Positions 25,726-37,225 are shown, counted from the first letter of the stretch. The stretch: DNA of 64,000 nucleotides from Bifidobacterium callitrichos DSM 23973 (GCF_000741175.1 NZ_JGYS01000008.1:1-64000), one strand, 5' to 3'. Program-made: numbers and translations. The notes: a model not told the origin generated them from the letters alone.

Positions 25726-25754
25726 AAAACTTGAGTCGATGAAGCTCAAGTTTT
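25726..25754. promoter_or_regulatory. HAIR operator for HspR before clpB
   Basis: CTTGAGT (25730-25736), seven bases, then GCTCAAG (25744-25750), flanked by AAAA and TTTT. This fits the HAIR consensus CTTGAGT-N7-ACTCAAG with one mismatch. HspR represses clpB and dnaK operons in Actinobacteria through this element. It lies 150 bp before the clpB start. Confidence 0.85.
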
Positions 25755-25899
25755 GGGAATAGAATGGCTTCCAGGTCTGTTGAGCCTGTCAGAACATGAC
25801 AGCAATGCCTTGGACTGGCCGGCCGATACGTCGAACGAAACGGATCGACGGATCGGCCGGCCCGCCCAAGGCGAATGACAGACTTGGAGGACATTCATT

Positions 25900-28578
25900 A
25901 TGGAACAGAAGTTCACCACCATGGCCCAGGAGGCCATCGGCGACGCCATCCAGAGTGCGTCCGCCGCGGGCAACGCGCAGGTCGAGACCCTGCACGTCAT
26001 CGATGCGCTGCTGCGCCAGGAACAGGGAGTCGTGCGCGGCCTCATCCAGGCGGCCGGCGGCGATCCGCAGGCCATCGGTGCGGCCGTGCGCAACGCGCTG
26101 GTCGCCCTGCCGAGCGCCAGTGGCTCGACCACCTCGCAGCCACAGGCCAGCCGTCAGCTGACCGCCGCGCTCGCGCAGGCCGAGAAGGAGATGCAGCAGA
26201 TGGGAGACGAATACGTCTCCACCGAGCATCTGCTCATCGGTATCGCCGCAAGCGCGCCGAACCAGTCGGCCGACATCCTCAAGAAGTACGGAGTCACCCC
26301 GGAGGCACTGCGCAAGGCCGTGCCGAGCGTGCGTGGCGGTGCGAAGGTCACCAGCCCGGACGCGGAGGGCAGCTACAAGGCGCTGGAGAAGTACTCCACC
26401 GATCTGACCGCCGCCGCGAAGGAAGGCAAGCTCGACCCGGTGATCGGCCGCGATCAGGAGATCCGCCGCGTCATCCAGATTCTCTCCCGTCGTACCAAGA
26501 ACAACCCGGTGCTGATCGGCGAGCCGGGCGTCGGCAAGACCGCCGTCGTCGAAGGCCTCGCCCAGCGTATCGTCGCCGGCGACGTGCCGACCACGCTGCA
26601 GGGCAAGAAGCTCATCAGCCTTGACTTGGGTTCGATGGTGGCCGGCTCGAAGTACCGTGGCGAGTTCGAGGAACGCCTGAAGAGCGTCCTCAACGAGATC
26701 AAGAGCGCGAACGGCCAGATCATCACGTTCATCGATGAGATCCACACGATCGTCGGCGCCGGTGCGGCCGAAGGCTCGATGGACGCCGGCAACATGTTGA
26801 AGCCCATGCTCGCCCGTGGCGAACTGCGTCTGATCGGCGCGACCACGCTGGACGAGTACCGCGAGAACATCGAGAAGGATCCGGCGCTGGAGCGTCGTTT
26901 CCAGCAGGTGTTCGTCGGCGAGCCGAGCGTGGAGGACACCATCGCGATTCTGCGTGGTTTGAAGCAGCGCTACGAGGCGCACCACAAGGTCACGATCGGC
27001 GATGACGCGCTCGTCGCCGCCGCGACCCTGTCCAACCGGTACATCTCCGGCCGCCAGCTGCCGGACAAGGCCATCGATCTGGTCGACGAGGCCGCCGCGC
27101 ACCTGCGTATGGAGCTCGATTCCTCCCCGGAGGAGATCGATGAGCTCCAGCGCAAGGTCACGCGCTACGAGATGGAGGAGATGCAGCTCAAGAAGGCCGA
27201 GGACTCGGCCTCCAAGGAGCGCTTGGAGAAGCTGCAGGCCGAAATGGCCGACGCCCGCGAGAAGCTCTCGGGATTGAAGGCCCGCTGGGATGCGGAGAAG
27301 GCCGGCCACAACAAGGTCGGCGATCTGCGCGCCAAGCTCGACGCGCTGCGCGTGCAGGCCGACAAGTTCACCCGCGAGGGCAACCTCGCCGAGGCCAGCC
27401 GCATCCTGTACGGCGAGATGCCGGCCATCCAGAAGCAGCTCGCCGCCGCCGAGAAGGCCGACGCCGAGTCCAACGAGGACGGCAACAAGCCCGAGCCGAT
27501 GGTCCCGGATCACGTCGACGCCGATTCCGTCGCCGAGATCGTCTCCGACTGGACCGGCATCCCCGTCGGCCGCCTGATGCAGGGCGAGAACGAGAAGCTC
27601 CTGCACATGGAGGACTACCTCGGCAAGCGCGTGATCGGCCAGAAGGAGGCCATCGTCGCCGTGTCCGACGCCGTGCGCCGCTCGCGTGCCGGCATCTCCG
27701 ACCCGAACCGCCCGACTGGCTCGTTCCTGTTCCTCGGCCCCACCGGCGTGGGCAAGACCGAACTCGCGAAGGCGCTCGCCGACTTCCTGTTCGACGACGA
27801 GAAGGCGATGGTGCGCATCGACATGTCCGAGTACATGGAGAAGGCCTCCGTGTCCCGCCTGATCGGCGCGGCCCCCGGCTACGTCGGCTACGAGCAGGGC
27901 GGCCAGCTCACCGAGGCCGTGCGTCGTCGCCCGTACTCCGTCGTCCTGTTCGACGAGGTCGAGAAGGCGAACCCGGAGATCTTCGACGTGCTGCTGCAGG
28001 TGCTCGACGACGGACGTCTGACCGACGGCCAGGGCAGGACCGTGGACTTCAAGAACACGATCCTCATCATGACCTCCAACCTCGGCTCCCAGTTCCTCGT
28101 CAATGAGGATATGGACGCCGACGCCAAGAAGAACGCCGTGATGAACGCCGTGCACATGAACTTCAAGCCGGAGTTCCTGAACCGTCTCGACGACATCGTG
28201 ATGTTCCACCCGCTCACCCGCGAGGAGCTCGGCGGCATCGTCGACATTCAGGTCCACTCGGTCGCCCAGCGCCTCACCGATCGCCGCATTACGCTCGACG
28301 TGACTAGCGCCGCACGCGAATGGCTCGCCAACATGGGCTACGATCCGGCCTACGGTGCGCGTCCGCTGCGTCGTCTGGTCCAGACCGAGGTCGGCGATCA
28401 GCTGGCCCGCATGCTGCTGGCCGGCAAGGTCCACGACGGCGACACCGTGCTCGTCGACCAGACCGGCGGAGAGCATCTGGAACTCACCGACATGCCGGAG
28501 GATCCGCTTGCCGGTGACCACGGCGCGCCGTCCGACGACCCCGACGTCAACGTCGAAGACGTCAAGACCGACGAGTGA
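25900..28578 (+). CDS. clpB: ATP-dependent disaggregase ClpB
   Basis: An 892-residue Hsp100 chaperone that rescues aggregated proteins with DnaK. The order is: N-terminal Clp repeat domain (residues 1-150), first AAA+ domain with Walker [10 protein letters not shown] and [16 protein letters not shown], a coiled-coil middle domain ([21 protein letters not shown] onwards) that marks ClpB rather than ClpA/C, and second AAA+ domain with [10 protein letters not shown] and ARPLRRLVQ. The acidic C-tail ([14 protein letters not shown]) is slightly long. GGAGGAC precedes the ATG. Regulation by HspR is supported by the HAIR site upstream. Confidence 0.97.
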   Translation: MEQKFTTMAQEAIGDAIQSASAAGNAQVETLHVIDALLRQEQGVVRGLIQAAGGDPQAIGAAVRNALVALPSASGSTTSQPQASRQLTAALAQAEKEMQQMGDEYVSTEHLLIGIAASAPNQSADILKKYGVTPEALRKAVPSVRGGAKVTSPDAEGSYKALEKYSTDLTAAAKEGKLDPVIGRDQEIRRVIQILSRRTKNNPVLIGEPGVGKTAVVEGLAQRIVAGDVPTTLQGKKLISLDLGSMVAGSKYRGEFEERLKSVLNEIKSANGQIITFIDEIHTIVGAGAAEGSMDAGNMLKPMLARGELRLIGATTLDEYRENIEKDPALERRFQQVFVGEPSVEDTIAILRGLKQRYEAHHKVTIGDDALVAAATLSNRYISGRQLPDKAIDLVDEAAAHLRMELDSSPEEIDELQRKVTRYEMEEMQLKKAEDSASKERLEKLQAEMADAREKLSGLKARWDAEKAGHNKVGDLRAKLDALRVQADKFTREGNLAEASRILYGEMPAIQKQLAAAEKADAESNEDGNKPEPMVPDHVDADSVAEIVSDWTGIPVGRLMQGENEKLLHMEDYLGKRVIGQKEAIVAVSDAVRRSRAGISDPNRPTGSFLFLGPTGVGKTELAKALADFLFDDEKAMVRIDMSEYMEKASVSRLIGAAPGYVGYEQGGQLTEAVRRRPYSVVLFDEVEKANPEIFDVLLQVLDDGRLTDGQGRTVDFKNTILIMTSNLGSQFLVNEDMDADAKKNAVMNAVHMNFKPEFLNRLDDIVMFHPLTREELGGIVDIQVHSVAQRLTDRRITLDVTSAAREWLANMGYDPAYGARPLRRLVQTEVGDQLARMLLAGKVHDGDTVLVDQTGGEHLELTDMPEDPLAGDHGAPSDDPDVNVEDVKTDE

Positions 28579-28675
28579 GATAGTCCATCTCACGCGGTAT
28601 CACGATTCGTGGCGATCATGGATCAGTGTGCAGCAACCGCGCTGCCCTGAACCTAACCCATGATCGTCACTCGCA

Positions 28676-28709
28676 AAGCCCGATGCGCATTCCCGCGCAC
28701 CGGGCTTTT
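28676..28709 (+). terminator. Intrinsic terminator of clpB
   Basis: AAGCCCGATGCGC pairs with GCGCACCGGGCTT (one mismatch) around ATTCCC, followed by TTG. It lies about 100 bp after the clpB stop. Confidence 0.8.
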
Positions 28710-28728
28710 GTCGTTCTCCTATGTCGGC

Positions 28729-28776
28729 TCCCCTTGTCAGGGGAGCTGGCCCGCGAAGCGGGTCTGAGGGGTAGTC
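28729..28776 (+). repeat. REP-like element, copy 2
   Basis: CTCCCCTTGTCAGGGGAG forms a small hairpin, followed by CTGGCCCGCGAAGCGGGTC and TGAGGGGTAGTC. It ends at the stop codon of the convergent gluQ gene, and the tail seen in other copies is absent. Confidence 0.8.
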
Positions 28777-28777
28777 T

Positions 28778-29821
28778 TTACGCCTCCAGCGCCTCAGCCA
28801 GCCACTGAGGCATCGCCGGATCATCCGGTTTGAGCGCCCGATCGGCCGGATCCGCCCGCAGCGCGCTCCACTCGTGCTCGGCGAACAGCGGCAGCAGATC
28901 GGCCGCCGCGCACGGCTCCGGCCGGTCGATAAGCCGCAGCAGCCACGCACAGCAGCCGATGACCTCCTCGGCTCCGACCCCGCGGGCGCGCAGCGCCCCC
29001 ATATCCAGCGACCGCTCGCGCTTGGCGAGACGGCGTCCGGCGGCGTTGTCGATCAGCGGGATATGCGTGTAGCGCATATGCGCCGGTGCCTTGGCCAGAC
29101 ACTCGCGAATATAGATCTGCAACGCAGTGGACCGCAGCAGGTCGCGCCCGCGCACGATGGAGTCGACGCCCATCAGCAGATCGTCGACGGTGACGACGAA
29201 CTGATAGGCGAACAGCCCATCGGACCGGCGAATCACCGAATCGCCGATCTCTCGCACGAGATCATAGGTCTGCGGCCCGAAAACCTCATCCACAAAGCTG
29301 ACGGTGCTATTGGCAGCACCACGATCCGCCTCCGGCATCGCAATGCGCAGGGAATGCCGATCCCCATGCGCGAGCCTCGCCGCAACGGTCTCGGGGTGAT
29401 CGCGCATCAGCCGCCGGCAGGTGCCCGGGTAGATCTGGAAGCCATCACCCTCCTGCGGCGCGGAGGCGGCGCGAATGTCCGCGCGCGAACAGAAACACGG
29501 ATAGATCAGCGCTGGTCGAAAATCCCGCAGTGCATCAAGCGCCTCCTCATATATGTCGAGCCGTCGCGACTGATACACGGGTTCATCGTCCCAATCAAGC
29601 CCGAGCCAGGTGAGATCATCCATGATCCATCGGTCCGCGTCCGGCAGCACTCGGGGGGTGTCGATGTCCTCGATGCGCAGCAGCATGCGGCCATTCCCGT
29701 TGGTACCGTCGGCTCCGTTCCGGATGCCGCCGGCGCGGGCATCCAGCCACGCCGCGAGCATCGCGGTGATGTTCCCGATATGCATGCGCCCGGAGGGAGT
29801 CGGCGCGAATCGTCCTGTCAT
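28778..29821 (-). CDS. gluQ: Glutamyl-Q tRNA(Asp) synthetase
   Basis: A 347-residue paralogue of the GluRS catalytic core that attaches glutamate to queuosine in tRNA(Asp). It has the class I motif SGRMHIGN near the N-terminus, the KMSKS-like AKRERSLDM, the zinc-site segment [10 protein letters not shown] with a later TCR, and [22 protein letters not shown]. It lacks the anticodon-binding domain of full GluRS. The start at 29821 is the first methionine that gives the family N-terminus ([11 protein letters not shown]). It is longer than the usual 300 residues because of small inserts. Confidence 0.92.
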   Translation of the reverse strand: MTGRFAPTPSGRMHIGNITAMLAAWLDARAGGIRNGADGTNGNGRMLLRIEDIDTPRVLPDADRWIMDDLTWLGLDWDDEPVYQSRRLDIYEEALDALRDFRPALIYPCFCSRADIRAASAPQEGDGFQIYPGTCRRLMRDHPETVAARLAHGDRHSLRIAMPEADRGAANSTVSFVDEVFGPQTYDLVREIGDSVIRRSDGLFAYQFVVTVDDLLMGVDSIVRGRDLLRSTALQIYIRECLAKAPAHMRYTHIPLIDNAAGRRLAKRERSLDMGALRARGVGAEEVIGCCAWLLRLIDRPEPCAAADLLPLFAEHEWSALRADPADRALKPDDPAMPQWLAEALEA

Positions 29822-29966
29822 GTCCTCTAGCGTAATACGCGCGAATTCACCTGCCGTTCGTAAGACCCTGTTTCCCCGTATAGGCCCTCGGCGGTAATCT
29901 GATAACCAACATTGCGGGGCCGGCGACTGACCGCGACCCCGCGTCACGGAAGGATCAAGGACCGTC

Positions 29967-31085
29967 ATGTCGAAATTCCTCAGGAACGCACTGATCGGCG
30001 GCGCAGCGCTCGCCGGCGCGGCAGCATGGGCGCTCGCCCCGCGTTCGTTCAACGACAAGCGTCGTAACTTCGTGCCCGTCATCCCCGACGTCTGGTATGC
30101 GCATCGCGGCCTGCACGACGCCGGATCGGGTCTGGTCGGCGTCACCGACATTCCCGATTACGGCGGCGATAACCCGGTCAGCGCCCAGGCGGACACGGCC
30201 GATGCGTCCATCGCCGAGAACGCCGACTATGTGGCGCTCGCCCGGCGCATGGCGCTGAAGGCCGGCTACGGCACGCCCGATGTGACCGGTCCGCTCGCCC
30301 CGGAGAACTCGCTCGCCGCATTCGCCGCCGCCTGCGAGGCCGGCTATGGCATCGAACTCGACCTGCAGCTGACCCTTGATGGACAGGTCGTCGTCGTCCA
30401 CGATGCCGACCTGCTGCGTGTTGCCGGCGATCCGCGCCGCATCGAGGATCTCACCTATGACGAGCTCACGCGCATCCCGCTGTTCCCCGCGGCCAACGGC
30501 TCCAAGCCGGGCGATCTCAAGGCCGCCCCGCTGCCGGGCGCCGAGGAGAAGGTGCCGTTGGTGGTCACGCCGCCCACCGCGCCCACGGGCTACTACCAGC
30601 ATGTGCCGCTGTTCTCCGACGTGCTCAAGGTCGTTGCCGGCCGTGCGCCGCTCATCGTCGAGTACAAGTTCTCCAACAATCAGGCGTGGGGCGAGCGCGA
30701 GGTGGAGCTGATGGAGAAGGGCCACGCCCTGCTCGAGGCGTACAGCGGCCCGTATGTGATCGAATCCTTCCACCCGGGTGCCGTCAACTGGTACAAGGAG
30801 CATCACCCGGACGTTTGCCGCGGACAGCTGAGCTGGCCCGCCAAGCTTGGCAAGAACGGTCCGGTCGAATGGGCTGCCGGTCTGCTGGCCTTCGACTGGC
30901 TGTCCCGCCCTGACTTCATCGCCTACGACTGGACGGGCGGTTCCTCGCCGCAGGTGCGTCTCGCCCGTGCGATGGGCGCGATCACAGTGTCGTGGACGGT
31001 GCGCTCCAGCGCCGAACTCGCCGACTGCGACCAGTTCTTCGATCACCACATCTTCGAGGCGTTCGTCCCCGACGACATCCGCTGA
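29967..31085 (+). CDS. Glycerophosphodiester phosphodiesterase family protein
   Basis: A 372-residue GDPD-domain protein with an N-terminal membrane anchor or signal ([19 protein letters not shown]). The catalytic pattern is [38 protein letters not shown] and PLIVEYKF, with WTVRS near the end. GDPDs split glycerophosphodiesters to glycerol-3-phosphate and an alcohol, or trim lipoteichoic-acid-type polymers. An insert of about 50 residues lies between HRG and PENS. GGAAGGATC precedes the start. Confidence 0.88.
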   Translation: MSKFLRNALIGGAALAGAAAWALAPRSFNDKRRNFVPVIPDVWYAHRGLHDAGSGLVGVTDIPDYGGDNPVSAQADTADASIAENADYVALARRMALKAGYGTPDVTGPLAPENSLAAFAAACEAGYGIELDLQLTLDGQVVVVHDADLLRVAGDPRRIEDLTYDELTRIPLFPAANGSKPGDLKAAPLPGAEEKVPLVVTPPTAPTGYYQHVPLFSDVLKVVAGRAPLIVEYKFSNNQAWGEREVELMEKGHALLEAYSGPYVIESFHPGAVNWYKEHHPDVCRGQLSWPAKLGKNGPVEWAAGLLAFDWLSRPDFIAYDWTGGSSPQVRLARAMGAITVSWTVRSSAELADCDQFFDHHIFEAFVPDDIR

Positions 31086-31159
31086 TTCGCCGGGGCATGG
31101 CCGACTGACGCCGGAATCGGCGAAACGCCGGGGAGTCCCACCCGCCAGTTCTACTGGTC

Positions 31160-31639
31160 TTACTTGTGGTAGGGCTCCCCGGCGTTGATCTTGTAGGCGC
31201 GGTAGATCTGCTCGAGCAGAATCACGCGCATGAGCTGATGCGGGAACGTCATCTTCGAGAAGCTCAATCGGAAGTCCGCGCGGCGCAGGATCGCATCATC
31301 CAGCCCGATCGATCCGCCGATGACGAGCTGGATGTGGCTCACGCCGTGCAGACCCCAATCCGAGATCCTCGCCGCCAGCTCCTCGCTGGACAGCTGCTTG
31401 CCGTCGATCGCCAGGGCGATGACGAACGCATTGTCGCGCAGATGCTTCGCGATGCGCTCGCCCTCCTTCTCCTTGATCTGCCGTTCGACGCCTTCGGAGG
31501 CGTGCTCCGGCGTCTTCTCGTCCGCGACCTCGATGATGTTCAGTCTGCAATAGCGCGACAGACGTTTCGAGTACTCGTCGATGGCGTCGCGCAGGTAGCG
31601 TTCCTTCACGCGCCCCGGCGCGATGATGTCGATCTGCAT
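31160..31639 (-). CDS. rlmH: 23S rRNA pseudouridine-1915 N3-methyltransferase RlmH
   Basis: A 159-residue SPOUT methyltransferase acting on helix 69 of 23S rRNA. It has [14 protein letters not shown], the SAM-binding knot [47 protein letters not shown] and the C-terminal GEPYHK that closes the active site. The start at 31639 has GAGGACC upstream. It converges with the GDPD gene. Confidence 0.95.
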   Translation of the reverse strand: MQIDIIAPGRVKERYLRDAIDEYSKRLSRYCRLNIIEVADEKTPEHASEGVERQIKEKEGERIAKHLRDNAFVIALAIDGKQLSSEELAARISDWGLHGVSHIQLVIGGSIGLDDAILRRADFRLSFSKMTFPHQLMRVILLEQIYRAYKINAGEPYHK

Positions 31640-31701
31640 GTGGTCCTCATTTTCGATTCGACCTGATTCGGTCCGTACGTTCATGGTGGCGATCAGCCCC
31701 C

Positions 31702-31876
31702 TAGCCCCGCAAATCGTACGATGAGATGCAGTCAGCGTCCGGCGGTTGGGGCTTGATCAGCAACATCCCCCGCTTTCGTACGCTGACCTGACTTCAGCAT
31801 ACGAAAACGGGGGATTGATCGGCGATGGCCTCGTTGTTCGTACACTGACCGGCGCGCAGTGTACGAACAACGAGGC
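31702..31876. repeat. Tandem long-hairpin array, cluster 3
   Basis: Two good units: 31765-31815 (21-bp arms with two G-T type mismatches, loop 31786-31794) and 31828-31876 (20-bp perfect stem, loop 31848-31856), joined by a linker of about 12 nt. A degenerate unit lies at 31702-31753. In the last unit the inner stem is GTACACTG with CAGTGTAC instead of GTACGCTG with CAGCGTAC, a compensated change. They lie after the minus-strand upp gene and before rlmH. They could act in upp transcript ends, but no T-run is present. Confidence 0.87.
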
Positions 31877-31924
31877 TTGGTCCCCGATAGCCACCGGGAA
31901 CGTACGGATGTTGGTACGAGAGTG

Positions 31925-32566
31925 TCAGTCGATCACTCCGTAGAGGCGGTCGCCGGCGTCGCCAAGCCCCGGCACGATGTAGCACTTGTCGTTGAGCTTC
32001 TCGTCGACCGCGCACACCACGACCTTGAAGTCGATGGACGGGTCGATGTGCTCCTCGACGTACTTGATGCCTTCGGGAGCGGCGATGATGTTGATCGCGG
32101 TGACGTCCTTCGCGCCGCGCTCGGCCAGATAGTGCGTGGCGGCGACGAGCGTGCCGCCGGTGGCGAGCATCGGGTCGATGAGGAAGCACTGGCGGCCGGA
32201 GAGGTCGTCGGGCAGGCGGTTCGCGTAGGTGATCTGCTGGGTGGGGTGCTCCTCGTCGCGCTTCATGCCGAGGAATCCGACTTCGGCGGTGGGCAGGAGA
32301 CGGGTCATGCCGTCGAGCATGCCGAGTCCGGCGCGCAGCACCGGCACGATGATCGGACGCGGCTCGGCGAGCTTCTTGCCGGTCATCGGCGCGACCGGGG
32401 TCTCGATCGGCGTGGCCACGACGGACAGGTCGCGGGTCGCCTCATACGCTTCGAGCATGACCAGCTCGGAGACGAGCTCGCGGAAGGTGGAGGACGGGGT
32501 GTTCTTGTCTCGGAGCACGGTCAGCTTGTGCTCGACGAGCGGGTGATTCAAAACATGCAGTTCCAT
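31925..32566 (-). CDS. upp: Uracil phosphoribosyltransferase
   Basis: A 213-residue enzyme of pyrimidine salvage (uracil plus PRPP gives UMP). It has the PRPP loop [28 protein letters not shown] and the C-terminal uracil-binding [13 protein letters not shown]. Length and ends are typical. GGAACC precedes the ATG. It is the only gene on its transcript as far as seen. Confidence 0.97.
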   Translation of the reverse strand: MELHVLNHPLVEHKLTVLRDKNTPSSTFRELVSELVMLEAYEATRDLSVVATPIETPVAPMTGKKLAEPRPIIVPVLRAGLGMLDGMTRLLPTAEVGFLGMKRDEEHPTQQITYANRLPDDLSGRQCFLIDPMLATGGTLVAATHYLAERGAKDVTAINIIAAPEGIKYVEEHIDPSIDFKVVVCAVDEKLNDKCYIVPGLGDAGDRLYGVID

Positions 32567-32834
32567 GGTTCCTAGACTACCTCGTTATCGGGGGCATAGG
32601 AGCCCGCCCGCGTCGGCGCATCAGGAGTGGCCAGTGACCAGAGAACAACGATCAGCAAAGAGTGAAGCGCCGAACCGTGAAAGCGCCTGTCGGCGCAAAG
32701 GCCGCTCGCAGCGGCAAAAAATGGAGCCCGGGGCTTAAGCACGGCCCGACGCGCCTAACAGTATACCTGTGCGAAAACCCGTGCCACGCCGGCCCGGCGA
32801 ATCCATAAATTCCGGTTCCCCGTTTACTTCCCGC
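32567..32834. other. Intergenic region before upp
   Basis: No gene is supported. On the minus strand TATACT (complement of 32760-32765) could be the -10 box of upp, which would give a leader of about 190 nt. That leader holds a perfect small hairpin, GCCGCTCGCAGCGGC (32701-32715), next to an A/T run (32716-32721). The run precedes the stem in the upp direction, so the stem is not a clear terminator. Confidence 0.4.
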
Positions 32835-33590
32835 TCACTCGAGCTTGCCGCGCCTCCACAGGTTCGCCGCGTGGTGGAAGTCCTTGGCGGTCGCCATGAG
32901 ATTCGCCCCGTTGTGCAGCATCTGCGCCGCCTTGGTGCGAATCGTCTTGGCATCCGCGGCGTCCTCCCGATGCGCGGCGGCAGCATTCAGCTTTCCCGCC
33001 TCCACGCGCAATCCGAGCGCCACCACATCGGTGAACGCCGCCGCGCGCTCCATCGCCACCGCGAAATCGCCGGTGAACGCGCCGGAGAGGATCGAGTCGG
33101 CGAGACGCGCGATGTCGTCCTCGGTCGGTGCCTGATCGACGCCCGCGATGGCCGACGCGCTGGTCGCGACCGGCTCGCCGACGCGCCACAGGCGTGCGAT
33201 GTCGTCGCGCCGCGAACGCATCCACGTGCGCAGCATGTACAGTCGCCACAGCACGCCCGGCAACGAGTCGGACGGCGACGAGCTCCACAGTTCCGCGATG
33301 TCGTCCACGCCGTCGCGTTCGACGACGGTCAGCACGCGGGCGACCACGCTCGGATCCTCGCTGTGGCGCACGCGGTCGAGCAGCGACGCGGCGGAGGAGT
33401 GCGCGATCTCGTTGACCATGCCGGGATCGGAGCCGCCGGCCATCTGATCGAGCAGCGCAGGGGCGAGCTGACCCGGGCGGGACGGGCGCGTGCCGCGTCC
33501 CGGGGTCGGCACGAATCCCGAGTGGGAGGAGCGGACCGACCCGGACCCGGAGTTGGTGAAACCGTCGGTGAGGGAGTAGCTAGTAGACAA
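32835..33590 (-). CDS. Conserved unknown protein
   Basis: A 251-residue protein that I do not recognise as a characterised family. Residues 1-45 are Ser/Gly/Pro-rich and probably flexible. The rest is helical and Ala-rich, with segments such as [46 protein letters not shown] and [36 protein letters not shown]. There are no cysteine motifs or membrane segments. The start is a TTG at 33590 that overlaps the end of the Nudix gene by 11 bases, which suggests translational coupling to it. Confidence 0.7.
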   Translation of the reverse strand: MSTSYSLTDGFTNSGSGSVRSSHSGFVPTPGRGTRPSRPGQLAPALLDQMAGGSDPGMVNEIAHSSAASLLDRVRHSEDPSVVARVLTVVERDGVDDIAELWSSSPSDSLPGVLWRLYMLRTWMRSRRDDIARLWRVGEPVATSASAIAGVDQAPTEDDIARLADSILSGAFTGDFAVAMERAAAFTDVVALGLRVEAGKLNAAAAHREDAADAKTIRTKAAQMLHNGANLMATAKDFHHAANLWRRGKLE

Positions 33591-34788
33591 GCGGTGTGAC
33601 CTTCTGAATGTCGATGATGCGTGGACCGTCGGGCGTGGGCGTGATGAACAGCGCCATCGCGTTGCCTGTGGGCATGTAGGGCGACTTGGCGATCAGGCGC
33701 TTGGCGAGCAGCGGCGAGACGCACAAGGTGCGCAGATGCTCGAATATACCACCGATGACCGGCCGGTGCATGCATACGGCCGTGGGCAGCTTGTGGTCGA
33801 GCGCGTACTGGATCTCGCTGAGCATGCACTCCCATGCCCCCTCCGGATCGCGTGCGAATGCGTCCTCGGTGAGCGGGGGCAGGTTGACCATGTCACGGTG
33901 CGTCTGCCACGCGAACATCTCGATGGTCTCCTGACAGCGGATCCACGGCGAGGTGGACAGTCGGATCGGGTTGAAGCAGGCCAGTTCGTAGCTCAATGCG
34001 AACGCGGCCGCCGCTCCCAGAGGCGTGATCGGACGATTGGCGTCGGTGCCGCGCCACGATTTGCGCGCCTCCGCCTTGCCGTGACGCACGATGAGGAACG
34101 GCACCGCGTCGGCCGCGCCCTCCTCGAGACGATCGATGAACAGGGCGAGGATCTCCTTGTCGGTCGAGTGGCTGAGCTTCTTGCGCGCCTGATCCGGCGT
34201 GAGCCAGATGACCTCGTCGATCTCGTCCTTGTCGGCGCGATGCACCGGTCCCAACGCGCCGGTGCGTTTGAGGCTTTCGATCGGTGAGATCTGCGTCGCC
34301 ATCCAGAACAGGATGTGCTTCGTATCCACGGTGCGATCCTTGGTGTGGCGCAGTTTGCTGCCCTCCTCGGACTGCGGGTATTCGATTTCGCCCAGATATG
34401 GCCCCAATGCCACCGGCAGACCCGTCTCCTCGCCGATTTCGCGCACGGCTGCGTGGCGATGCGATTCGTTCGGATCCAGCTTGCCCTTCGGCCAGCTCCA
34501 GTCATCGTATTTCGGGCGATGCACGAGACACAGTTCAATGTCGTTGAACAGTGGCGTGCGATGCGGTGCGACGCCGCCGTTCATGTCGGATGTGCCCTCC
34601 GTATTGGTATCCGCAACGTCGCGGGCGGGGGGATCTGGGGTGGTACCCGCCACGATGCCGTCATCGAGCGGGCCGGCCGTGGCGACTGCATCGATTCCAA
34701 TCCCGTGCACGGTGTCTTCCTGCGGTTGACGTCGTCGGTACAGGATGCCTCCGGCGGCCTCGACGATCTTTCTCACTCTGCTACCCAC
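33580..34788 (-). CDS. Nudix hydrolase fused to histidine phosphatase (MutT1-like)
   Basis: A 402-residue fusion. The N-terminal Nudix domain has the box [22 protein letters not shown] (about residues 102-123). The C-terminal domain is a SixA-type histidine phosphatase with [14 protein letters not shown] and CMHRPVIGG. The same architecture is known in mycobacterial MutT1, which hydrolyses 8-oxo-dGTP and diadenosine polyphosphates. Unusually, about 50 residues of low-complexity sequence (roughly residues 22-75) interrupt the first strands of the Nudix fold. It lies downstream of ppk after a terminator. Confidence 0.9.
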   Translation of the reverse strand: MGSRVRKIVEAAGGILYRRRQPQEDTVHGIGIDAVATAGPLDDGIVAGTTPDPPARDVADTNTEGTSDMNGGVAPHRTPLFNDIELCLVHRPKYDDWSWPKGKLDPNESHRHAAVREIGEETGLPVALGPYLGEIEYPQSEEGSKLRHTKDRTVDTKHILFWMATQISPIESLKRTGALGPVHRADKDEIDEVIWLTPDQARKKLSHSTDKEILALFIDRLEEGAADAVPFLIVRHGKAEARKSWRGTDANRPITPLGAAAAFALSYELACFNPIRLSTSPWIRCQETIEMFAWQTHRDMVNLPPLTEDAFARDPEGAWECMLSEIQYALDHKLPTAVCMHRPVIGGIFEHLRTLCVSPLLAKRLIAKSPYMPTGNAMALFITPTPDGPRIIDIQKVTPLVY

Positions 34789-34845
34789 CCTTCAATGATA
34801 CGTGCCGCATGTGTGCGCTCTACGTAGTTTCGCGTCCGAATACAC

Positions 34846-34875
34846 GAAGGCCGGTCCATTGCTGGGCCGGCCTTC
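34846..34875 (-). terminator. Terminator hairpin after ppk
   Basis: GAAGGCCGG (34846-34854) pairs with CCGGCCTTC (34867-34875). It lies 112 bp beyond the ppk stop on the minus strand and before the Nudix gene. Confidence 0.7.
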
Positions 34876-34987
34876 AAACGACATGCAGTTATCGTGTTGT
34901 GCTGCGGACGATTATACGCCGTAAGGCGGTGGCTATCCGTCCGCACGCCGACCGGAACCAGTCACGTAACCGGCTCCGGCCAGGTGT

Positions 34988-37225
34988 TCAGCTGTGCGCG
35001 CCGCGACGACGCGTGTGCTTGCGGATCAGGTACTCCTGGCAGTCGACCAGCGGGCGACCCTCCTCGTCCTTCGAATGACGCTCGTAGGAGCCGTCCGGCA
35101 GCATGTGCCAGCTGGAGGTGGAGTCGGCCATCTGCAGGTCGATGTAGTCAAGCAGGGACTGGATCTGCTCCGGGGCGGTGATGCGCACGAGTGCCTCGAC
35201 TCGACGATCGAGGTTGCGGTGCATCAGATCGGCCGAACCGATCCACACCTCCGGGCCGGACATCGGGCCTTCGCCGATCTGCGGGCCGTCGGAGTTGCAG
35301 AACGCGTAGATGCGGCTGTGCTCCAGGAAGCGGCCGAGGATCGAACGCACTCGGATGTTCTCGGACAGGCCCGGAACGCCCGGCTTGAGCGAGCAGATGC
35401 CGCGCTCGACGATGTCGATCTTCACACCGGCCTGCGAGGCGCGGTACAGGGCGTCGATCGTCTTCTCGTCCACCACGGAGTTGACCTTGATCTTGATCCA
35501 GGCCTCCTTGCCGGCGCGGGCGGCGTCCTCCTCACGGCGGATGCGCTGGATGAGGCCGGAGCGGATGGTGCGCGGCGCGACGAGCAGACGGTGGAAGCTT
35601 GACTTCGGCGCGTAGCCGGACAGCTGGTTGAACAGGCGGGTGAGATCCTGTCCGACCACCGGGTCGCAGGTCAGCAGGCCGAGATCGGTGTAGATGCGGG
35701 CGGTCTTCGGGTTGTAGTTACCGGTGCCCACGTGGCAGTAGCGGCGAAGGCCGTCGGCCTCCTGGCGCACCACTTCGATGAGCTTGCAGTGGGTCTTGAG
35801 GCCCACGATGCCGTAGACGACGTGCACGCCGGCGCGTTCGAGCTTGCGGGCCCACGCGATGTTGGCGTCCTCGTCGAAACGAGCCTTGATCTCGACCAGC
35901 GCCAGCACCTGCTTGCCGGCGTGAGCCGCGTCGATCAGCGCGTCGATGATCGGCGAGTTGGAGCTGGTGCGGTACAGCGTCTGCTTGATGGCCAGCACCT
36001 TCGGATCGGCGGCGGCCTGCGCCAGGAACGCCTGCACGGAGGTGGAGAAGGAGTCGTAGGGATGGTGCAGCAGGATGTCGCGCTCGCGGATGGCGGCGAA
36101 GATGTCCTGCGCACGGCTCGACTCGACCTCGGCGATCTGACGGTTCGTCGTCGGAATGAACGGGCGGTTCTTCAGGTCCGGACGGTCGATGCCGCCGAGC
36201 TCGAAGAGCACGGTCATGTCCAGCGGGGCCGGCAGACGGTAGACCTCGTCCGGGCTGACGCCGAGCTGGTCGGCGAGCAGCTGGGAGAGGAACGGGCTGG
36301 TCTGGTCGGAGATCTCCAGGCGGATCGGCGGTCCGAAGCGACGACGCAGCAGTTCCTTCTCCATCGCGTTGAGCAGGTTCTCGGCGTCATCCTCTTCGAC
36401 GTCGATGTCCTCGTTACGCGTGACGCGGAAGGAGCGGGCCTCCTTGATGATCATGCCCGGGAACAGGGATTCCAGGTGGGCGATGATGAGGTTCTCCATC
36501 GTGATGAAGCCGTAACGCTCCTCCTTGGACTCCTCATCGGTCATGTCGTCGACCGGAACCAGACGGTTCAGGTTGCCCGGGATCTTCACACGGGCGAAGT
36601 GCGACTTGCCGGAGGCCGGGTTCTCGACGATCACGGCGAGGTTGATGGAGCCGCCGGAGATGTACGGGAACGGGTGGGCCGGGTCCACGGCGAGCGGCGT
36701 CAGAACCGGGAAGACCTGCTGACGGTAGTAGCGCGACAGGCGCTCCTGCTCGGCGGTGGTGAGCTTGTCCCAGCTCAGCAGCACGATACGCTGCTCGGCC
36801 AGCGCCGGGAAGATGTGGTCGATCACGTAGTGGGCGTGCTCGTTCTGCAGCGCGTGCGCCTGCTCGCCGATCGCGCGCAGCAGTTGGCGCGGGCTCAGAC
36901 CAGCCGCGGACGGCACGGCGATGCCGGAGTCGATGCGGCGCTTCAGGCCGGCCACGCGGACCATGAAGAACTCGTCGAGGTTGTTGGCGAAGATAGCCGC
37001 GAAGCTCGCGCGCTCGAGCAGCGGGATGTCCTCATCCTCGGCCAGCTCGAGAACGCGCTTGTTGAACTTCAGCCAGCTCAGCTCACGGTCGAAAAAGCGG
37101 TCGGTGGGCAGCGGAGCCTCACCTTCCAGAGTTTCGCGCCGGTCGTTTTTGTCGGTTTCGGCGATGTGCTCTGCGATTTGGCTTCGCAGGATCGCTTTCG
37201 ATGGTGCGTCAAATATCTGTGCCAT
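34988..37225 (-). CDS. ppk: Polyphosphate kinase 1
   Basis: A 745-residue enzyme that builds polyphosphate from ATP. It has the N-terminal [21 protein letters not shown] motif, [14 protein letters not shown], the core [38 protein letters not shown] with the catalytic histidine, [18 protein letters not shown], and the second histidine region (SAYAPK-like [11 protein letters not shown]). The start at 37225 is preferred over 37258 because it matches the family N-terminus better. Its neighbour is a Nudix/histidine-phosphatase fusion, both acting on phosphoanhydrides. Confidence 0.96.
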   Translation of the reverse strand: MAQIFDAPSKAILRSQIAEHIAETDKNDRRETLEGEAPLPTDRFFDRELSWLKFNKRVLELAEDEDIPLLERASFAAIFANNLDEFFMVRVAGLKRRIDSGIAVPSAAGLSPRQLLRAIGEQAHALQNEHAHYVIDHIFPALAEQRIVLLSWDKLTTAEQERLSRYYRQQVFPVLTPLAVDPAHPFPYISGGSINLAVIVENPASGKSHFARVKIPGNLNRLVPVDDMTDEESKEERYGFITMENLIIAHLESLFPGMIIKEARSFRVTRNEDIDVEEDDAENLLNAMEKELLRRRFGPPIRLEISDQTSPFLSQLLADQLGVSPDEVYRLPAPLDMTVLFELGGIDRPDLKNRPFIPTTNRQIAEVESSRAQDIFAAIRERDILLHHPYDSFSTSVQAFLAQAAADPKVLAIKQTLYRTSSNSPIIDALIDAAHAGKQVLALVEIKARFDEDANIAWARKLERAGVHVVYGIVGLKTHCKLIEVVRQEADGLRRYCHVGTGNYNPKTARIYTDLGLLTCDPVVGQDLTRLFNQLSGYAPKSSFHRLLVAPRTIRSGLIQRIRREEDAARAGKEAWIKIKVNSVVDEKTIDALYRASQAGVKIDIVERGICSLKPGVPGLSENIRVRSILGRFLEHSRIYAFCNSDGPQIGEGPMSGPEVWIGSADLMHRNLDRRVEALVRITAPEQIQSLLDYIDLQMADSTSSWHMLPDGSYERHSKDEEGRPLVDCQEYLIRKHTRRRGAHS

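Noticed and set aside
32567-32834. Possible structured RNA or riboswitch before upp
   Set aside because: Only one small hairpin is clear. No tRNA, tmRNA, SRP RNA or known riboswitch core could be matched.
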